Of a stretch of 64,000 bases of DNA, positions 1 through 10,960 are shown one piece after another. This stretch comes from Porphyra umbilicalis (Eukaryota > Rhodophyta > Bangiophyceae > Bangiales > Bangiaceae), in NCBI GenBank assembly GCA_002049455.2, contig KV919011.1, forward strand, positions 54,673-118,672, read 5' to 3'. The position numbers were made by a program, and so were the translations under genes. The notes under the pieces are model-generated. The model searched no databases and was not told where the DNA came from. It saw only the letters and a program-made list of their open reading frames with translations. The first letter of the stretch is position 1, and the number at the start of each line of letters is the position of its first letter.

Positions 1-243
1 GCGACGGCGCTCGCGCGCCTGCGGTGGGAGCTCCTCGAGGGGGGCGGGGGGGGGGGTTGGAGCGACGCGGGGGGGGAAGACGCGAGCGCCAGCGCCGCTG
101 GGGCGGGGGGGGGGGGCGGCGCCCCGCGCGGCCGCGTCAGCAGCTTGCGCGCGATCCTCCGGGGGGGGGAGCGCCGCTCGAGTTCGGTCGGGCGCCGCTC
201 GAGTGTGGCCGAGCGCCGGGGGGTTGTGGAGCGCTGGGGATGA
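1..243 (+). CDS. 3' end of an unidentified protein (partial)
   Basis: Frame 1 is open from the window edge to a TGA at 241-243. It encodes a Gly/Ala-rich stretch, then a basic Ser/Arg tail (SSLRAILRGGERRSSSVGRR). GC is extreme, and base composition drops to T-rich DNA right after the stop, as expected for a 3' UTR. No domain is recognised. The poly-G runs at about 41-56 and 102-116 could hide frame errors, so the true C-terminus is uncertain. It could also be non-coding GC-rich DNA. Confidence 0.3.
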   Translation, partial: ATALARLRWELLEGGGGGGWSDAGGEDASASAAGAGGGGGAPRGRVSSLRAILRGGERRSSSVGRRSSVAERRGVVERWG

Positions 244-1080
244 CGCGCGGGTGCTTTGGTAGTCTGGGGCTCTGCATTGTTCTTTTTATTTTCTTGTATA
301 CGTGCGCGCGTCCTTTCCACGCGTTGGCCTTTTGGTTGTGTCTGCCGCGTCCTAGGTTGTACAGTCTCCTCCCTCTCGACGCCGCAGTCATCGGCCAGGC
401 GCCAATGATGGGCACAGCAGCAACGACCGTGCTGCCGCGGGTGTGAATAACACAAGTGGTTGAGAGCGTCACGCGGCGGTCCGACCCCCGCCAAGAGGTG
501 CCGCGTCGGGCTTGGTCGGGCCCGTTTCGAGCTGCAAGTGCCGTGACGCGCTCTCGCCCATCGTGTGACGGGTGCGGCGCGGGAGCGGCGGACCCGCCAG
601 CTCATTGCCCTGCCGACCGCCCGTCTGGCGGCGCAACGGCTGGCTGCCGAGACGACGCCCGGCGCCCGCGCGTTGCCGGCCACCCGCCGCCGCGGGTGGC
701 CGCGGGGCCCCGGCGCGGCAGCCACCCGCCGCCCCGCGTGCGGCGGTGCGGGTGCAATCTCGGCCGGATCGGCCGTGCATTCCGCGGTGCGCCGTCACGG
801 CTGGAAGCCGCCGCCTGGACCGCGTACGGGCGGGGGTCTACCTTTGTGGTCGGCTCGGGGTGCTTGCAGCAGAAAGAGCGGCGCGCTCCACTCTCGCCCC
901 GCTGACGTGCTGCAGCGCATCGCCTACGGCCGACCACCTCTATCGCCTGCACCGTGCCCGGCTTTCCTATCGGCGTCTGCCTCATCACACCCGTCGCTGC
1001 CGCCTGCGACTTTCCTTGAGATTCCCACGGACGGTTCTGACCAGCCCCGCCTGTCACCGCCCTCTCCCCTCTCCCCCACC
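244..1080. other. Intergenic / 5' leader region
   Basis: T-rich DNA at 270-360 is followed by GC-rich sequence leading into the gene that starts at 1081. Overlapping open frames on both strands are compositional, and no domain is recognised in any of them. Confidence 0.4.
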
Positions 1081-1735
1081 ATGGCCGCCTTTGTCCCTGC
1101 CGGGACGCTGCCCGTCGCCTCCCCACGGCTCATGACCCCCGCTACCTGCAGGCGGCGGACAGCCGCGCCGTGCGCGTCGGCAGCCACCCCCCCCCCCCCC
1201 CCCCCCGCCCTACCCGCTCCACCCGCCGACAATTCCTCTCTGTCGCCGCCGCCGCCGCCGCGGCCGCGGCCGCCGGGTCGGTCGCGTCCCCCCCCCCCGC
1301 CGCCGCGTCGGGCGACGGGTCGACGCTCGCTGAGTCCCTCGGCGAGGCCCGCGCCGCCCGCAACGGCCTCGAGGCGTTGGAGCTCCTCGCGTACGGTTCC
1401 GACGGCGACGGCGTGTCGGTGGCGGACATGTCGGACCTGCGCGGCCGCCTCCGCGCGGCGCCGCTCAACCGCATCCGCCCCGCCTGCTTTGCCTTAATGA
1501 TGGCGGCGACGCGGGCGGGGGGGATTGCCCCGTCGGGGCAGCCCAAGGCGGACGTGGAGCGCGCGTACAAGGTGCTCATTGCGGCGGTGGAACAGCTCGA
1601 CAATACGTCGTTGCGGGCGGCGCGGGGGCAGATCCGCAACGGGGGGGGGGGAAGGACGTGCAGGCAGCGTACGAGGCGGCGACCAAGGGGTACACCGCGT
1701 ACATGGCGCTGGTTGACCCGAACGGGTTGCAATAG
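1081..1735 (+). CDS. PsbQ'-like extrinsic photosystem II protein (frame broken at two homopolymers)
   Basis: A lumenal helical-bundle protein of the oxygen-evolving complex is the likely product. The start at 1081 has a good context (ccaccATGGcc) and opens a basic/Ser/Ala transit peptide (MAAFVPAGTLPVASPRL). After a 20-C run (1187-1206) the reading continues one frame over with a twin-arginine thylakoid signal (RRQFLSVAAAA) and an Ala-x-Ala-like cleavage region near PPPAAAS. The mature part is helical: LRGRLRAAPLNRIRP, YKVLIAAVEQLDNTSLRAARG, then AAYEAATKGYTAYMALVDPN up to a TAG at 1733-1735. A second frame change lies in the 11-G run at 1641-1651. Both breaks sit in single-base runs, so I read this as one intact gene of about 215 aa with sequencing errors. 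Red algal PsbQ' is about this size. A PsbQ-like NDH subunit is the alternative. Confidence 0.65.
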
Positions 1736-2502
1736 GATGGCCGTTGGGGGGGGGGATGCGGCAGGGCGAGACGTGTGCCTTGGCCAGTGACATGCGTCGT
1801 GCGTAAGATGACAGATGCGTGGAGCGGGCTCCTGCCGCCTGTGAATTGTTTTCGACTGGTCGTATGAGACCGGCCACCGCGGCCGAAATAGATGCGTCTG
1901 GTATCCCTTCATTCATTTTCATCGTTCTCTCGGATCCTGTGTTGGCCCCTTGAGATGGAGCCCGCTTGGACGTGAGTAACGGACATGTACAGTACAACAG
2001 TCGCCGTCGGACACAGTACGCTCTCGTGCTTGTCACAAAAACTGGACCTCGGTGCATCAGCTTCCGTTGCCAAATCAATGTTTCTTTGGCTGAGGGGGCG
2101 GTCATAGTGCTGAAGCGGATGTTGCGCATCCAGTTTTTGTGAGAAGCACAATAGATCCTCCCCATGCCCTTTCGCCCGACCCCCAGTTGTGCATCCACTC
2201 GCAGTTTTCTTGCCCGTCCGCTCTCCCCCCTCATCCGGCTTTCCGCACCACAAGCAAGATGGCCAAGTAGACCGTAGTCGCCGCCCGGGACGCTACAGTG
2301 AAGTCGCTGACCGAGGCGCTCATTAATGACCACGGCAACTTTCCCTCCATCCCATCGGCCCGTGGACGTCGGGCCTTCCCTAAGAAAGTGTGCACCTCCG
2401 ACGCGCATTGAGATGACTCCTGCCGGCCAAGTATAGCGCATCCCCCATTTCTGATGGGATGCTCAGGAACGGATACAGAGCTTTTTTTTTTCCCCCGCAG
2501 GA
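1736..2502. other. Intergenic region downstream of the PsbQ'-like gene
   Basis: Lower-GC DNA than its surroundings. No coding potential is recognised, and the minus-strand open frames at 1909-2441 show no domain. A T-run at 2482-2490 precedes the hAT-like terminus at 2503. Confidence 0.4.
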
Positions 2503-2590
2503 GCAGAGGTGGCAGGTGATTTTTACTTGATTATAATTGTGGTAATTGTCATTGTTGTAATTATTTTACATCACGGGCCTCATGATTCAG
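2503..2590. repeat. Second copy of a hAT-like element terminus
   Basis: The first about 75 bases (CAGAGGTGGCAGGTGATTTT onward) match the left end of the element at 34095, including the AT-rich subterminal block with GATTATAAT and the tail 'ttttacatcacggg'. No matching right end (CACCTCTG) was found downstream, so this looks like a truncated or internally deleted copy. Confidence 0.6.
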
Positions 2591-3206
2591 GATTGAGTTG
2601 GTTTGGTGAACCATCGGATGGTTCAATGAATCAGGTATACTTCAAATTTTGAACCAAACCAAACGTAAACAGACTTAATAAACTAAAGCATCCTGAGCCT
2701 CCACCGAACTTGGATTTTCTCGTCGCTGGCACGCGTACCGCGCACAAGTCCCCCCCCAACGCCCGCGGCGGCACCCCCCCCCCACCCTCTGGCAGCTCTG
2801 CCAACGCCACATAGGTACTGTACCCCGCCGCCGCGTACGCCGCGGCGGCGGCCACGACGCGCGCCGCCGTGTAGGATCTCAGGAGAAACGGACCCACGTT
2901 CTATTCTAGAGATTAAACCTCTAGAATCGATCGTGGGGGCCGTTTCCAACGCCTGAGAGGCGGTAGAGTTGCAAACGATTTAGATCCAAATCCCCCTCCT
3001 GACGCCATTGCGATGGGGCCACTTTCCGCGCCTTGTGCTGCTCATGTTCAATTTATCACCCGATTTGAAGCCATTGTAGCCTCCTCATTGCTCGGGGGCA
3101 CCTCGCATTCACGCGATAAAACGGTCACACATGCCATGTGGCGGGGCGGGGGGCAGCGAACGGCGGCGCTTATACTGGGTGCCGGCTGCCGGTCTACCTC
3201 TGCCGG
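2591..3206. other. AT-rich spacer with an imperfect hairpin
   Basis: This holds AT-rich DNA after the hAT-like end, a short minus-strand open frame (2631-2897) with an Ala-rich N-terminus, and an imperfect inverted repeat at 2882-2947 centred on TCTAGAG/CTCTAGA. No gene is recognised. Confidence 0.4.
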
Positions 3207-5606
3207 CATGCCCATGAGCGACCGCGCCGCTGGCGCCGCCGCGCCGGCAGCCCAGGCGGCCGTCTTGGTGGCCGCGGCTGCGCCCGCCGCGGCCGAAGGG
3301 CACGAGGACGTGGCGCCGTCGGCGGCCGTGTCGACAGCCGAGCGGGCGGGGAGCGCGTCCGCCGCCGCCGCCGCCACCACCGCCGCCGCCGGCTGCCAAG
3401 CCGCGTCACGCGGGGCGGTGCCGGGGGGGCCGCCCCGTCGGTCGCGGCGGGGGGAAGAGACGTAGTGTCGGCACCCCCCCCGCCATGTTCCACACGGCCT
3501 ACCCCAAAAGCGCGGCGGCGGCGCAGACGTCATCGGCGGGCGGCTTGAAGCGGTCGGCGGCGGCGGCGGTGGGGGCGCCCCCAGACCGGCGATCCACGTC
3601 GGCGCGCCTGCCGGTCGCGGACGGGCGGACCGTCTCGGGGCGCCTGCCGGCGGCGGAAGGTCGGACCGTCTCGGGGCGCCTCAGCCGGGTCATTGGCGGC
3701 GGCGGCGGGGGACGGGGGGAGGGCGGCATCGCCTTGCGACGCTGGGCAACGTCGCTCGGGCGCGCGGCGAGCCGCGTCTTGCACAAGAGCGCCGGGGGCG
3801 GCGCCGACAAGGGCGCCGCCGATGGAAAGGGGGAAAAGTCGACGCCGCCGCCCGCGACGGGCCCGCCGGCCGCCGCTGCCACCGCCGCCGCCACCGCCGC
3901 CGCTGCCGCCGCCACCGCCGCCGCCGCCGCCAGCGCGTCGGCGTCGGCCGACGCGGCGCTGCCGACGCAGCGGTCGCCGGTGGCCAAGGTCGCGGCGGCG
4001 GCGCCCCTGGCGGTGGCCAGCGCCTCCCCGCTGCCCGGGCGGGCGGAGCGGACGCCGCCCGCCCCCCGCGCGCTGCAGCCCCCCCCGCGAACGTCTGGGA
4101 AGCGCGCGCGGTCGGCTTTGCGGCAGCTGCTGCCGCCCGGGACGGACAAGCCCGAAAATGGCCGCCGCCGCACGTGGTCCGTGTCGCTGCCGCTCGGGCG
4201 CCTCAGCGGCTCTGCGGGCGCGGGCGACCGGGAGCGGGATCGGGGGCGCGGGCGGGAGCGGCAGCGGGACCGCGGCGGGGGCTGCGCCGACGCCAAAGCC
4301 GCCCCCGCCGAGCGCGGCGGCTGGCGCGCGTCGCGCGAGTCGAGCCGCTCCGCGGCGGCCGACGCCAAGCGGGGCGCCTCGGCCAAGGGCGGTGGCGGGG
4401 AGCCCCCCGACGGGGCCGCCGACGCCAAGGCGGCGGCGGCCACGTCGCCGGCGGGGGCGGTCGCCGCCGCCGCGGGGCGGCCGCCGCAGCCCCCCCTCGT
4501 GACGCCACGGGGGTGCACCCGCTGGCGCTCGTGGCCCGCCTCCCCGCCGACGCGGCGGCAGACGTGACTGTGCTGCGCCTCGAAGCCGACGCGGCGGCGC
4601 CCGCGGTGGGGCCGCCTGCGGCGGCGGCGCTCGCCGCCGCGGCCGCCGCCGCTGCGGCCGCCGCCACGGCCGCAACGCCGGCGCCGCCGTCGCGGCGGGG
4701 CTGGTTTGGCGCCGCCGCCGGCGCCACGACGGCGGCGGCGAGTGCGGCGACGGGCGGCGGGCGGGGGGCCAAGGCGTACGCAGCGTATGCAGAGCTGCGG
4801 TCGGGGGTGGTGCTGCTCTACCGGTCGGACGTGCCGGGGGGGAGGGAGAGCGCCCCGAACCGGCCGTCTTTTTGGCGAGCAGCTGCGTCGTGACCCGCTC
4901 CGCGGCGGGGGCGGGGTAGGGGGCGGGCGGCCGCTCCGGCCGCCGCTCCTCGATGGTCGGCGGCCGCGGGGGTGGCGGCGGCGGCGGCGGCGGCGACGGT
5001 GGGGGCGGTGGGGGGGGCGCCGCCGCCGGCGGGGCCGCCGGTGGGATGGTGCCGGCCGGCCCCGCGGTGCCCGCGGGCACCAGCGGCGATATCCTGACGC
5101 TCCACCGCATCCGCGACGGGCGCACGCTCGCGCTGCGCCTCGGGTCGGACGCGGCCGCGTCGGCGTGGAAAACGGCGCTGACCGCCCGCGCGGGCGGCTA
5201 TGGCGTCAAGGACGTGGGGGATTTTGTCATGCGGGGCCTCGCGTCGCCCCCGCCGGCGGCCGACGCGCCGCCGCCGCCGCCCGGGGGGGTGGCTCTCGCC
5301 TATGATGTGCTGAACGGGCCGACAGGGGAGGCCCTCCGCCTGTCGGTCCTCCGGTGCGCGGCGGTGTTTGCGGGCGCGGCCACCTTTTCGGCGACGCTCA
5401 CGACGCGGCTGTGCAGTGCTGGGGCCGGTGAGGGGGCGGCAGGGAAAGGTACGTGCCCTGAAGCCTCCCACGCATCCGCCCCCACCGGTGCCATGGTTCT
5501 GACAGCAGCGGTGGCAGCCGGACCGCTCGCTGCATCGCGGCCACCGACGCCTCGTGCAGAGGCGCATGTTCCTGCGCCGCCGACGCCGCACCGACGACGG
5601 CCGTAG
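3207..5606 (+). CDS. PH-domain-containing protein (frame broken at G/C runs)
   Basis: A long low-complexity N-terminal half (poly-Ala, basic Ser/Arg repeats, two copies of a DGRTVSGRLP-type motif around 3625-3680) leads into what looks like a pleckstrin-homology domain. Its strands are seen as KAYAAYAELRSGVVLLYRSD (about 4770-4830), FLASSCVVTRS (about 4868) and ILTLHRIRDGRTLALRLGS followed by AASAWKTAL (about 5092-5180), with the Trp expected in the last helix. PH domains bind phosphoinositides or proteins at membranes, and here that role is inferred only. The frame changes at about 3473-3482 (C run), 4510-4514 (G run), 4838-4850 (G run) and 4905-4925 (G run), so the start and the exact protein are uncertain. 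A splice-donor-like AAAG|GTACGTG at 5446-5454 raises the option of a downstream exon in place of the TAG at 5604. Confidence 0.5.
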
Positions 5607-7369
5607 TTGCCGGCAGGACAATGGGCGGCTGTGATGGCAGCAGCAGCGGGCCCCGCAGCCACGCCGCGGCAGCGGTTCTCACGCAACGCTCGCATGTGCG
5701 GAAGAGCTTGCCCGCACATGCGAGCTTTGCGTGAGAACTTAAGCACTGTTGCAGGATACATATCTGTGCAAAACAGCATGTTAGTGTGAGTTTCAGTCCA
5801 TTCTGACTGTATAGGCGTGATCAGGGACGTCACTTTACCCAGAGGAAATGATGAAGTCAAGGGCCGCACGACTTTTGTTTTTGACACCCTACTGTCCCAA
5901 GACGTGTTGCCCTTGCCCACTCGGCATTTCCATGGAATCCTCCGCGTTTTAGCAGACGTCCGACTCAAAAAAAAAACCACGTCACAATCAACCGAAGAGC
6001 TCAAGTAGGATGGAGAACAATCCCTGGTCACGTCGGTGTGCTCAGAATAGTACCACAAGGGCTCCTTCATGCTCATATGACACCCTACTTGCTGCCCTTC
6101 ACGCGTGCCCCGCGACCGATGTGAGCTTGAAGCGAAGTTGGTCTGAGTGAATCTTGTAGAATACTCTAATCAGGTCCAGTGGTCAAAAGTTTTCTATTCA
6201 ACGTCGAGACGATGTGCAGCCTGAGTACAGCACGACACAACCGCAGCTCCTTGCATGCAACTACCATTGAGAGGCGTCAGAACGCTTGACGCCTGACCGA
6301 CACGGCTCCCAAGGCAGTGACCATGCCAAGAGACTTCAGTAACATACGTCCAGTGAAAGCTGTCATCTGGACAGTATCTGATTGTCTGTTGATGGTCGCT
6401 TTTCGGCCGATCAGCTACAACCTCTGGCGCAGGATCTTCCCATGGGCCCCTTCAATCCGAGGCGAGGGTCACTGCCCGCACGCCGCCATGGTCTCACAGC
6501 TCCCCGCTCCCGATCCTCGTATACGAGCAAGTGATAGCTCATACGTTCGCACAATGGGGGAAGGACCTAGGTGGGGTACACACGTGAGTGGAAGTAGCAT
6601 GAGGTCACCGTTGTCGTGCCCGCCGTTGCGGCGGTAGCCAGCCATGCGGGATGTATTTGGCCACCTGCTGTGGATTGCTCCGGTGGACCGGACCACCGCT
6701 GTGCGCGTGCCAGCGAGAATAAAATAGGAGCTCATTGCTGGACTGTCCCGGATTGTACGTCAAAGCAGTGCCAACACTGGCCAGTCCAATGGATCACGTG
6801 CGTTTTTCTGGCACTGCCCCATCTTGTGGATACCGAATGTGCCTTCTGTTCCTGCCTATAGCGATTCCCATGGCTTTTTGTTGGAAACAGCACTGCGGCC
6901 GGTCTCCCATACTGTACTCTGTTCTTTCTGACCAGCTGGAAACAATACGGGAATTCTATCTTCGCGCGTCTCTTCTTGTCCAGCAGGACCTCCTTGGCAG
7001 ATGACACGTCGGCAGCGGCCGGGTCGGCGGCCAGGCAGGAAAACACACAAAACGAGAAACACTTGTAGTGGCGACGGGCTGTCAGTGGGGAGAAGGGCAG
7101 GGACGGCCGCGGTAGCCGAGGAGTGGGGTGCGGTGCGGCACTGACACAGCACTGGTGGGGCGATGGTATCGGCCACGTCAGCTCCTCTGCACGTGTCAGG
7201 CCAGTGTGCGTCGAAATTGACGACCCGCCCACAATACCAATTTGCGCCCCCGAGCCCCCCTAGCACGCCGCTCAGCTCCCCCCGTCCCCGCACCAAACCC
7301 CCCCAAACCCCCCCAACCCGGCCTCCAACCCCCCCCCAACCCCCCCCCCAGCACCCCCCCAGCACCCCC
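5607..7369. other. Intergenic region, no gene recognised
   Basis: Moderate GC with short open frames only. It contains the near-perfect hairpin at 5675-5738, listed separately. Nothing else is recognised. Confidence 0.4.
5675..5738. repeat. Near-perfect 27-bp-arm hairpin
   Basis: Two 27-base arms match at 26 of 27 positions around a 10-base spacer (aagagcttgc). The arms begin GTTCTCACGCAA and end GAGAAC. The repeat sits just past the PH-domain gene. It may be a small foldback element or a structured 3' RNA signal; the sequence alone cannot separate these. Confidence 0.75.
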
Positions 7370-7456
7370 CTAATCCGTCGAATCCCCCCCCCCCCCCCAA
7401 CACCCCCCCAGGGAGCCCCCACGATCTCTTGTAGCCCCACCCACGATCTCTTGTAG
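7240..7456. repeat. C-rich low-complexity tract
   Basis: Degenerate runs of C with A/T interruptions (CCCCCCAACCCCCC type) span about 200 bp. They end in a tandem duplication of 'cacgatctcttgtagccc' at about 7420-7457. The minus-strand frames through it read as poly-Gly and are not counted as genes. Confidence 0.7.
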
Positions 7457-7464
7457 CCCACGTA

Positions 7465-7948
7465 TCATCGTGGGTCGTTTTTTTCGAGATATGATCCCCG
7501 CGCCGTCGACAACGCGGTTGGCACCCACACCCCCCCCCCCAAGGCGCCCCTTCCCCCGCTCCGCCCTTCCCCCCGCTCCGCCGCCGCCGGCGCGGCGGCG
7601 GTTACCGCCCGCCGCGGCACACGCACAGCAGCCGGCACCGCGCTGTGGACCCGTCGGTGTGGCAACGACGCGCAGGGCGCCGCGGGCGGCGGCGGCGTGC
7701 CGCCCCGCCCGGGCGCCGCTCGTCAAGACGCCGCCAGCGAGGCGGTAGGTGCCTCCCGCGCCGCCGAGGCGCTCCCCGCCCGCCGCCAGCGCCGCGGTGG
7801 GCGCGTAGTCGAGGTCGGCGGCGGGCACATTGGCGGCGGCGGCGAGGGACGCGACGGTAGCCTTGCCGTCGGCGGCGCCGTCGACGGCCGTCGCCGTGTC
7901 GGCGACCGCGTTGGCTACGCCCATCCCCTTTCTCCCGGTCCTCACCAC
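7465..7948 (-). CDS. Possible uncharacterised gene fragment
   Basis: The minus-strand frame from ATG at 7948 has strongly third-position-GC-biased codons and a plausible non-repetitive stretch (ATVASLAAAANVPAADLDYA, then TYRLAGGVLTSG). It then degrades into Arg/Gly/Ala low complexity near poly-C runs. No family is recognised. A real gene broken by homopolymer errors, or chance openness in GC-rich DNA, are both possible. Confidence 0.22.
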
Positions 7949-8214
7949 TCACCCATCTCTTCCCTCCGGGGAGGGAGGGATCCCCTTGTCGGCCGGCCTG
8001 CCTCGAACGGCGTTCCCTGCGACCACGCCGCAACCCCAGCGGGGGAGTTGCCAGCGGCTGCTAGCGGCGGAGACCCGCGCGGAAATCGCCGTCGCCACCG
8101 GCCGTTGTGCGCGGCCGCCGCCAACGGCACCTCACTCCTCTGTCGTACACATTGAAACGGCTGTCACACGTTCCTGAAAGGAGGCTGTCGTGCCCTTGGG
8201 GGGTGACACGAGCC

Positions 8215-10348
8215 ATGGCGACCTCACGCATGCGCACTCGAAGCGTGTCGAATAGTTTTGAGTCGCAGGGTAGCTCTGGTAGCTCAGCTGGGAGTCAACT
8301 GCGTGACGAGGACGTCTTCACGATTGTACAAGAATACTTCCTCCGCACATACAAGGCCGTAGACGAAGCGCGGCGCGAGGTGGCGGCGCTAGCTCGCTCT
8401 CTGAGGTCATTGTCGGCCGCGACAGCCATGTTTGTGAATGACCGGGACGCGTCGACGCTGGCGCGTAACAAGCCGGCGGCGGATGCCAAGCTGCAACGTG
8501 CTGACGCTCGCCTGGACGCAGCCCGCGAACTGCTCAAGGCCTTGGTTGAAGCTCGAGCCCCGGACAACAGCAACAAGAGCTCCAATAGCGAGTCTAAGGG
8601 TGCATCTGACGCAGCTGAAGCGCTGCGCGGTCTTTTACTTGATCCGGAAGCGGATACTTACCTGGGCGGTGACGACACGGGGGTAGCCTACTACGTTCCA
8701 GCTGCCGCAAACCACAAGCTCTCCAACATGTACGCGTCCAAGCGTGGGGTACAGGTGGGTGCCGTCTCGCCCCCCGCCTTCATTTGCGACCCCACGGCAG
8801 GCGAGTTCTCTCTGAGATGATGCTGCCGGCGGTGTGGGAGGGCGAGGATGTCCCCGCCGTGGGTCTCCATGGCATCATTCCGCTGCAGCAGAGCATCAAG
8901 GGCACTATCGAGGCCACGGGTGTCAACACGAGCGAGCGCAAAACTGTACCTGCAGAGATCCCACCCTGGAGGTCGATGGAGGACATCTTCAAGGACCTGA
9001 TTGACCCGCTGTATGAGAACGAAGCCGACGACATGCGACGCTTGTACCGCGCAACGCTTCGGTCGCTGGATTTGCCGCTGTTTCTTTTCATGCCCGACTC
9101 TTCAATGGATGTCGTCAACGCTGTCTCTTGCGGTAATCGCCTCGTGCCGCTGTCCGTAGTTGAGCTCAAGTCCAGCTCTCGGGGTCTCCTTGAGGGTTTC
9201 GGCCAAGCCACGAAAGGTGCAACGTGTGTGGCCGCGGGCCTCGTGCAGAGTGAAGTGGCCTGGCGGGACGTGACCGTGTCGTTCATGGTCTGCAACGGCC
9301 ACACCATCCTGTTTGGCGGCGTGCACCTGATCGCTCCGTTGCTACCGATGCCGTACGTCACCTACTCTCCACTATTGCTGCTAGACTACAAGCAAGCGTT
9401 CCTTGGTCACCGGCACATGGTGGTGCACAACGAGAACATCCAGAGGTTGGCCGTCGCGGCTCGGCTGGTCACGTCACATGCTTCCTAGCCTTCTACGACC
9501 GCGGCTGTCGAAGGCACGTGTGCAGCAGCCGAGCAGCCGGCCTTCTTATCTCGCGTACCCAACGACGTGTACTGCAAGCCCAATGTCATCCGGGTCGCCT
9601 CCCGGACGCCGTACGGTCAACGCGTGTCGACCTGGGACGCCTCGGTGATTTCGATCCAAGCTGTGTACAGCCGGCTCTACTCTTGTGTGGCGCATGGTGT
9701 GGTTGTTTTCCCCTACGGCATTGTACGTGGGCTACGACCCGCTCGTGCTTCTGTTCCAAGACTCAAGGGCGACCGAGCTCTTCTTCTGCCCAACTTGCTG
9801 TGCGCGGATCCCCCCTTTTCTTCTGCTCCTCCCCGTGACTTTGAAGATGCTTGGGCATTTGTTGACGCAATGGAGGAATCCGTGCGCCTCGTTCACCATG
9901 CCGGCGTCGTGCACGGCGACTTGTACCTCAGCAACATCCTACACCGGCGGCAGAGCGGTATTTCCAGGTCAAGTTTATCGATTGGGACACTGGCTTCTTC
10001 TCTACCGCGCAGGTCCCTCCACCGTGCCACCGCTTGGCAACGCGGACCCTGTACACCCTCTGCCACCAGCAGCAGCGCTTGGACGGCACTCTCGATGTGA
10101 GCACGTTGAACTGCACCCTGGACTAGGCGGCGGTACTCGCCATGCGGTGGTGTCTTTTGGACAGAGAAGGCTTCAAGCGGTGGCAACGGGCGGCGCAGAT
10201 GAGCTCAATTGGCGACCTCAAAGACCTGTCTCGGTATATGGAGCGCATTTACGAAGGCATCATCTATTACAAGTCATTCGCGAGCGCCATGGATCTGGCG
10301 CGGCAGACCAAGGCTGCGGGTGACGCACGAGCGAGGGTGGTGGCTTGA
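8215..10348 (+). pseudogene. PD-(D/E)XK nuclease-like plus kinase-like fusion (Crinkler-like), broken
   Basis: The start at 8215 (gccATGGcg) is preferred over an in-frame ATG at 8107. Domains in order: a Ser-rich head and helical Arg/Ala region (8300-8560); a linker ending near 8754; from about 8817 a restriction-endonuclease-like fold with an Asp at SSMDVVN and the E-x-K signature VPLSVVELKSS (about 9150), followed by GFGQATKGA; then from about 9850 a kinase-like C-lobe with catalytic loop VVHGDLYLSNIL (about 9905) and IDWDTGF in the DFG position (about 9977). Breaks: a frame change near 8790-8816 (or a 62-bp intron 8755-8816), an in-frame TAG at 9486-9488, a frame change near 9950, and TAG at 10124-10126. 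A nuclease joined to a kinase is known from eukaryotic CR (Crinkler-RHS-type) effectors. The usual ubiquitin-like header and P-loop domain are not visible here. The function in this organism is unknown. Confidence 0.5.
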
Positions 10349-10960
10349 GGGTTACAGACGCGGTGGTAGTGACGGTCAACCGGGCACTGCTGCTCGTCGG
10401 GCCCATCAACGAGCCGGGCTTTGATGGCGCCGTCAAGTGGGCGTGTGACCGCAAGGCAAGTTAGGTAATTGTAGGGTTGCCCAGAGTAGCCTGCTGTGAG
10501 CAACCCTCCTTGGCCACCCCAGAAACAGCGATCGCATGTATCTGATCCTGGGACTCAAAGCTCGACCTGATCGCGGCGGTCGGGAGCCCTTGGGACGCTT
10601 TGCTGGATTGCCTGAAGTGTAAACGGTCGGACGACCTGCGGTTGCTGTGCGGTTGCTGCACATTTCTTCGTGGTCTTGGGCCCGCATCTGGAAGTCTCCA
10701 GCTTCGGGCCAAGTCGCCCGATCGGGCCCGAATCGATTTGGTGCAAGTCGATTTTTGGTTGAATGTGGTATGGAGCAGTAGGCCTACTGCTCCCTCGGGT
10801 CGAGCCGATTTTCGGCCAAGTCGCTGAGCCGCGCTTGACAGGCCGCCGATGCGCCGGATCGTCTCCGTTCGAGACGCCCCCGCGTGCGCTGTACTCACCT
10901 CAACGTCTGCTTCACGTCGATGGTAATTTTGGTGTTTTCGGCGGAGGTTAATTTTGCAGG
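10349..10960. other. Region between the nuclease-kinase gene and the LTR
   Basis: A short plus-strand frame at 10351-10464 (ALLLVGPINEPGFDGAVKWA) looks protein-like and may be a shifted continuation of the preceding gene. A small AGGGTTGC...GCAACCCT inverted repeat at 10474-10508 uses the same ends as the MULE-type MITEs in this window. The rest shows no feature. Confidence 0.35.

Noticed and set aside
3530-5125. 531-aa minus-strand Arg/Pro-rich protein and other long antisense frames in 3-5 kb
   Set aside because: GC-rich codons on the coding strand leave the complement open; the antisense products are Arg/Pro/Ala low complexity, while the sense strand gives PH-domain motifs.
8107-8214. Start of the nuclease-kinase gene at the 8107 ATG
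   Set aside because: The segment 8107-8214 reads as basic non-conserved sequence; the ATG at 8215 has a better context and starts the Ser-rich head.
8755-8800. 46-bp intron (GTGGGT...GGCAG) in the nuclease-kinase gene
   Set aside because: Removal leads to a stop after four codons; an acceptor at 8816 restores frame but is short, so a frameshift is equally likely.
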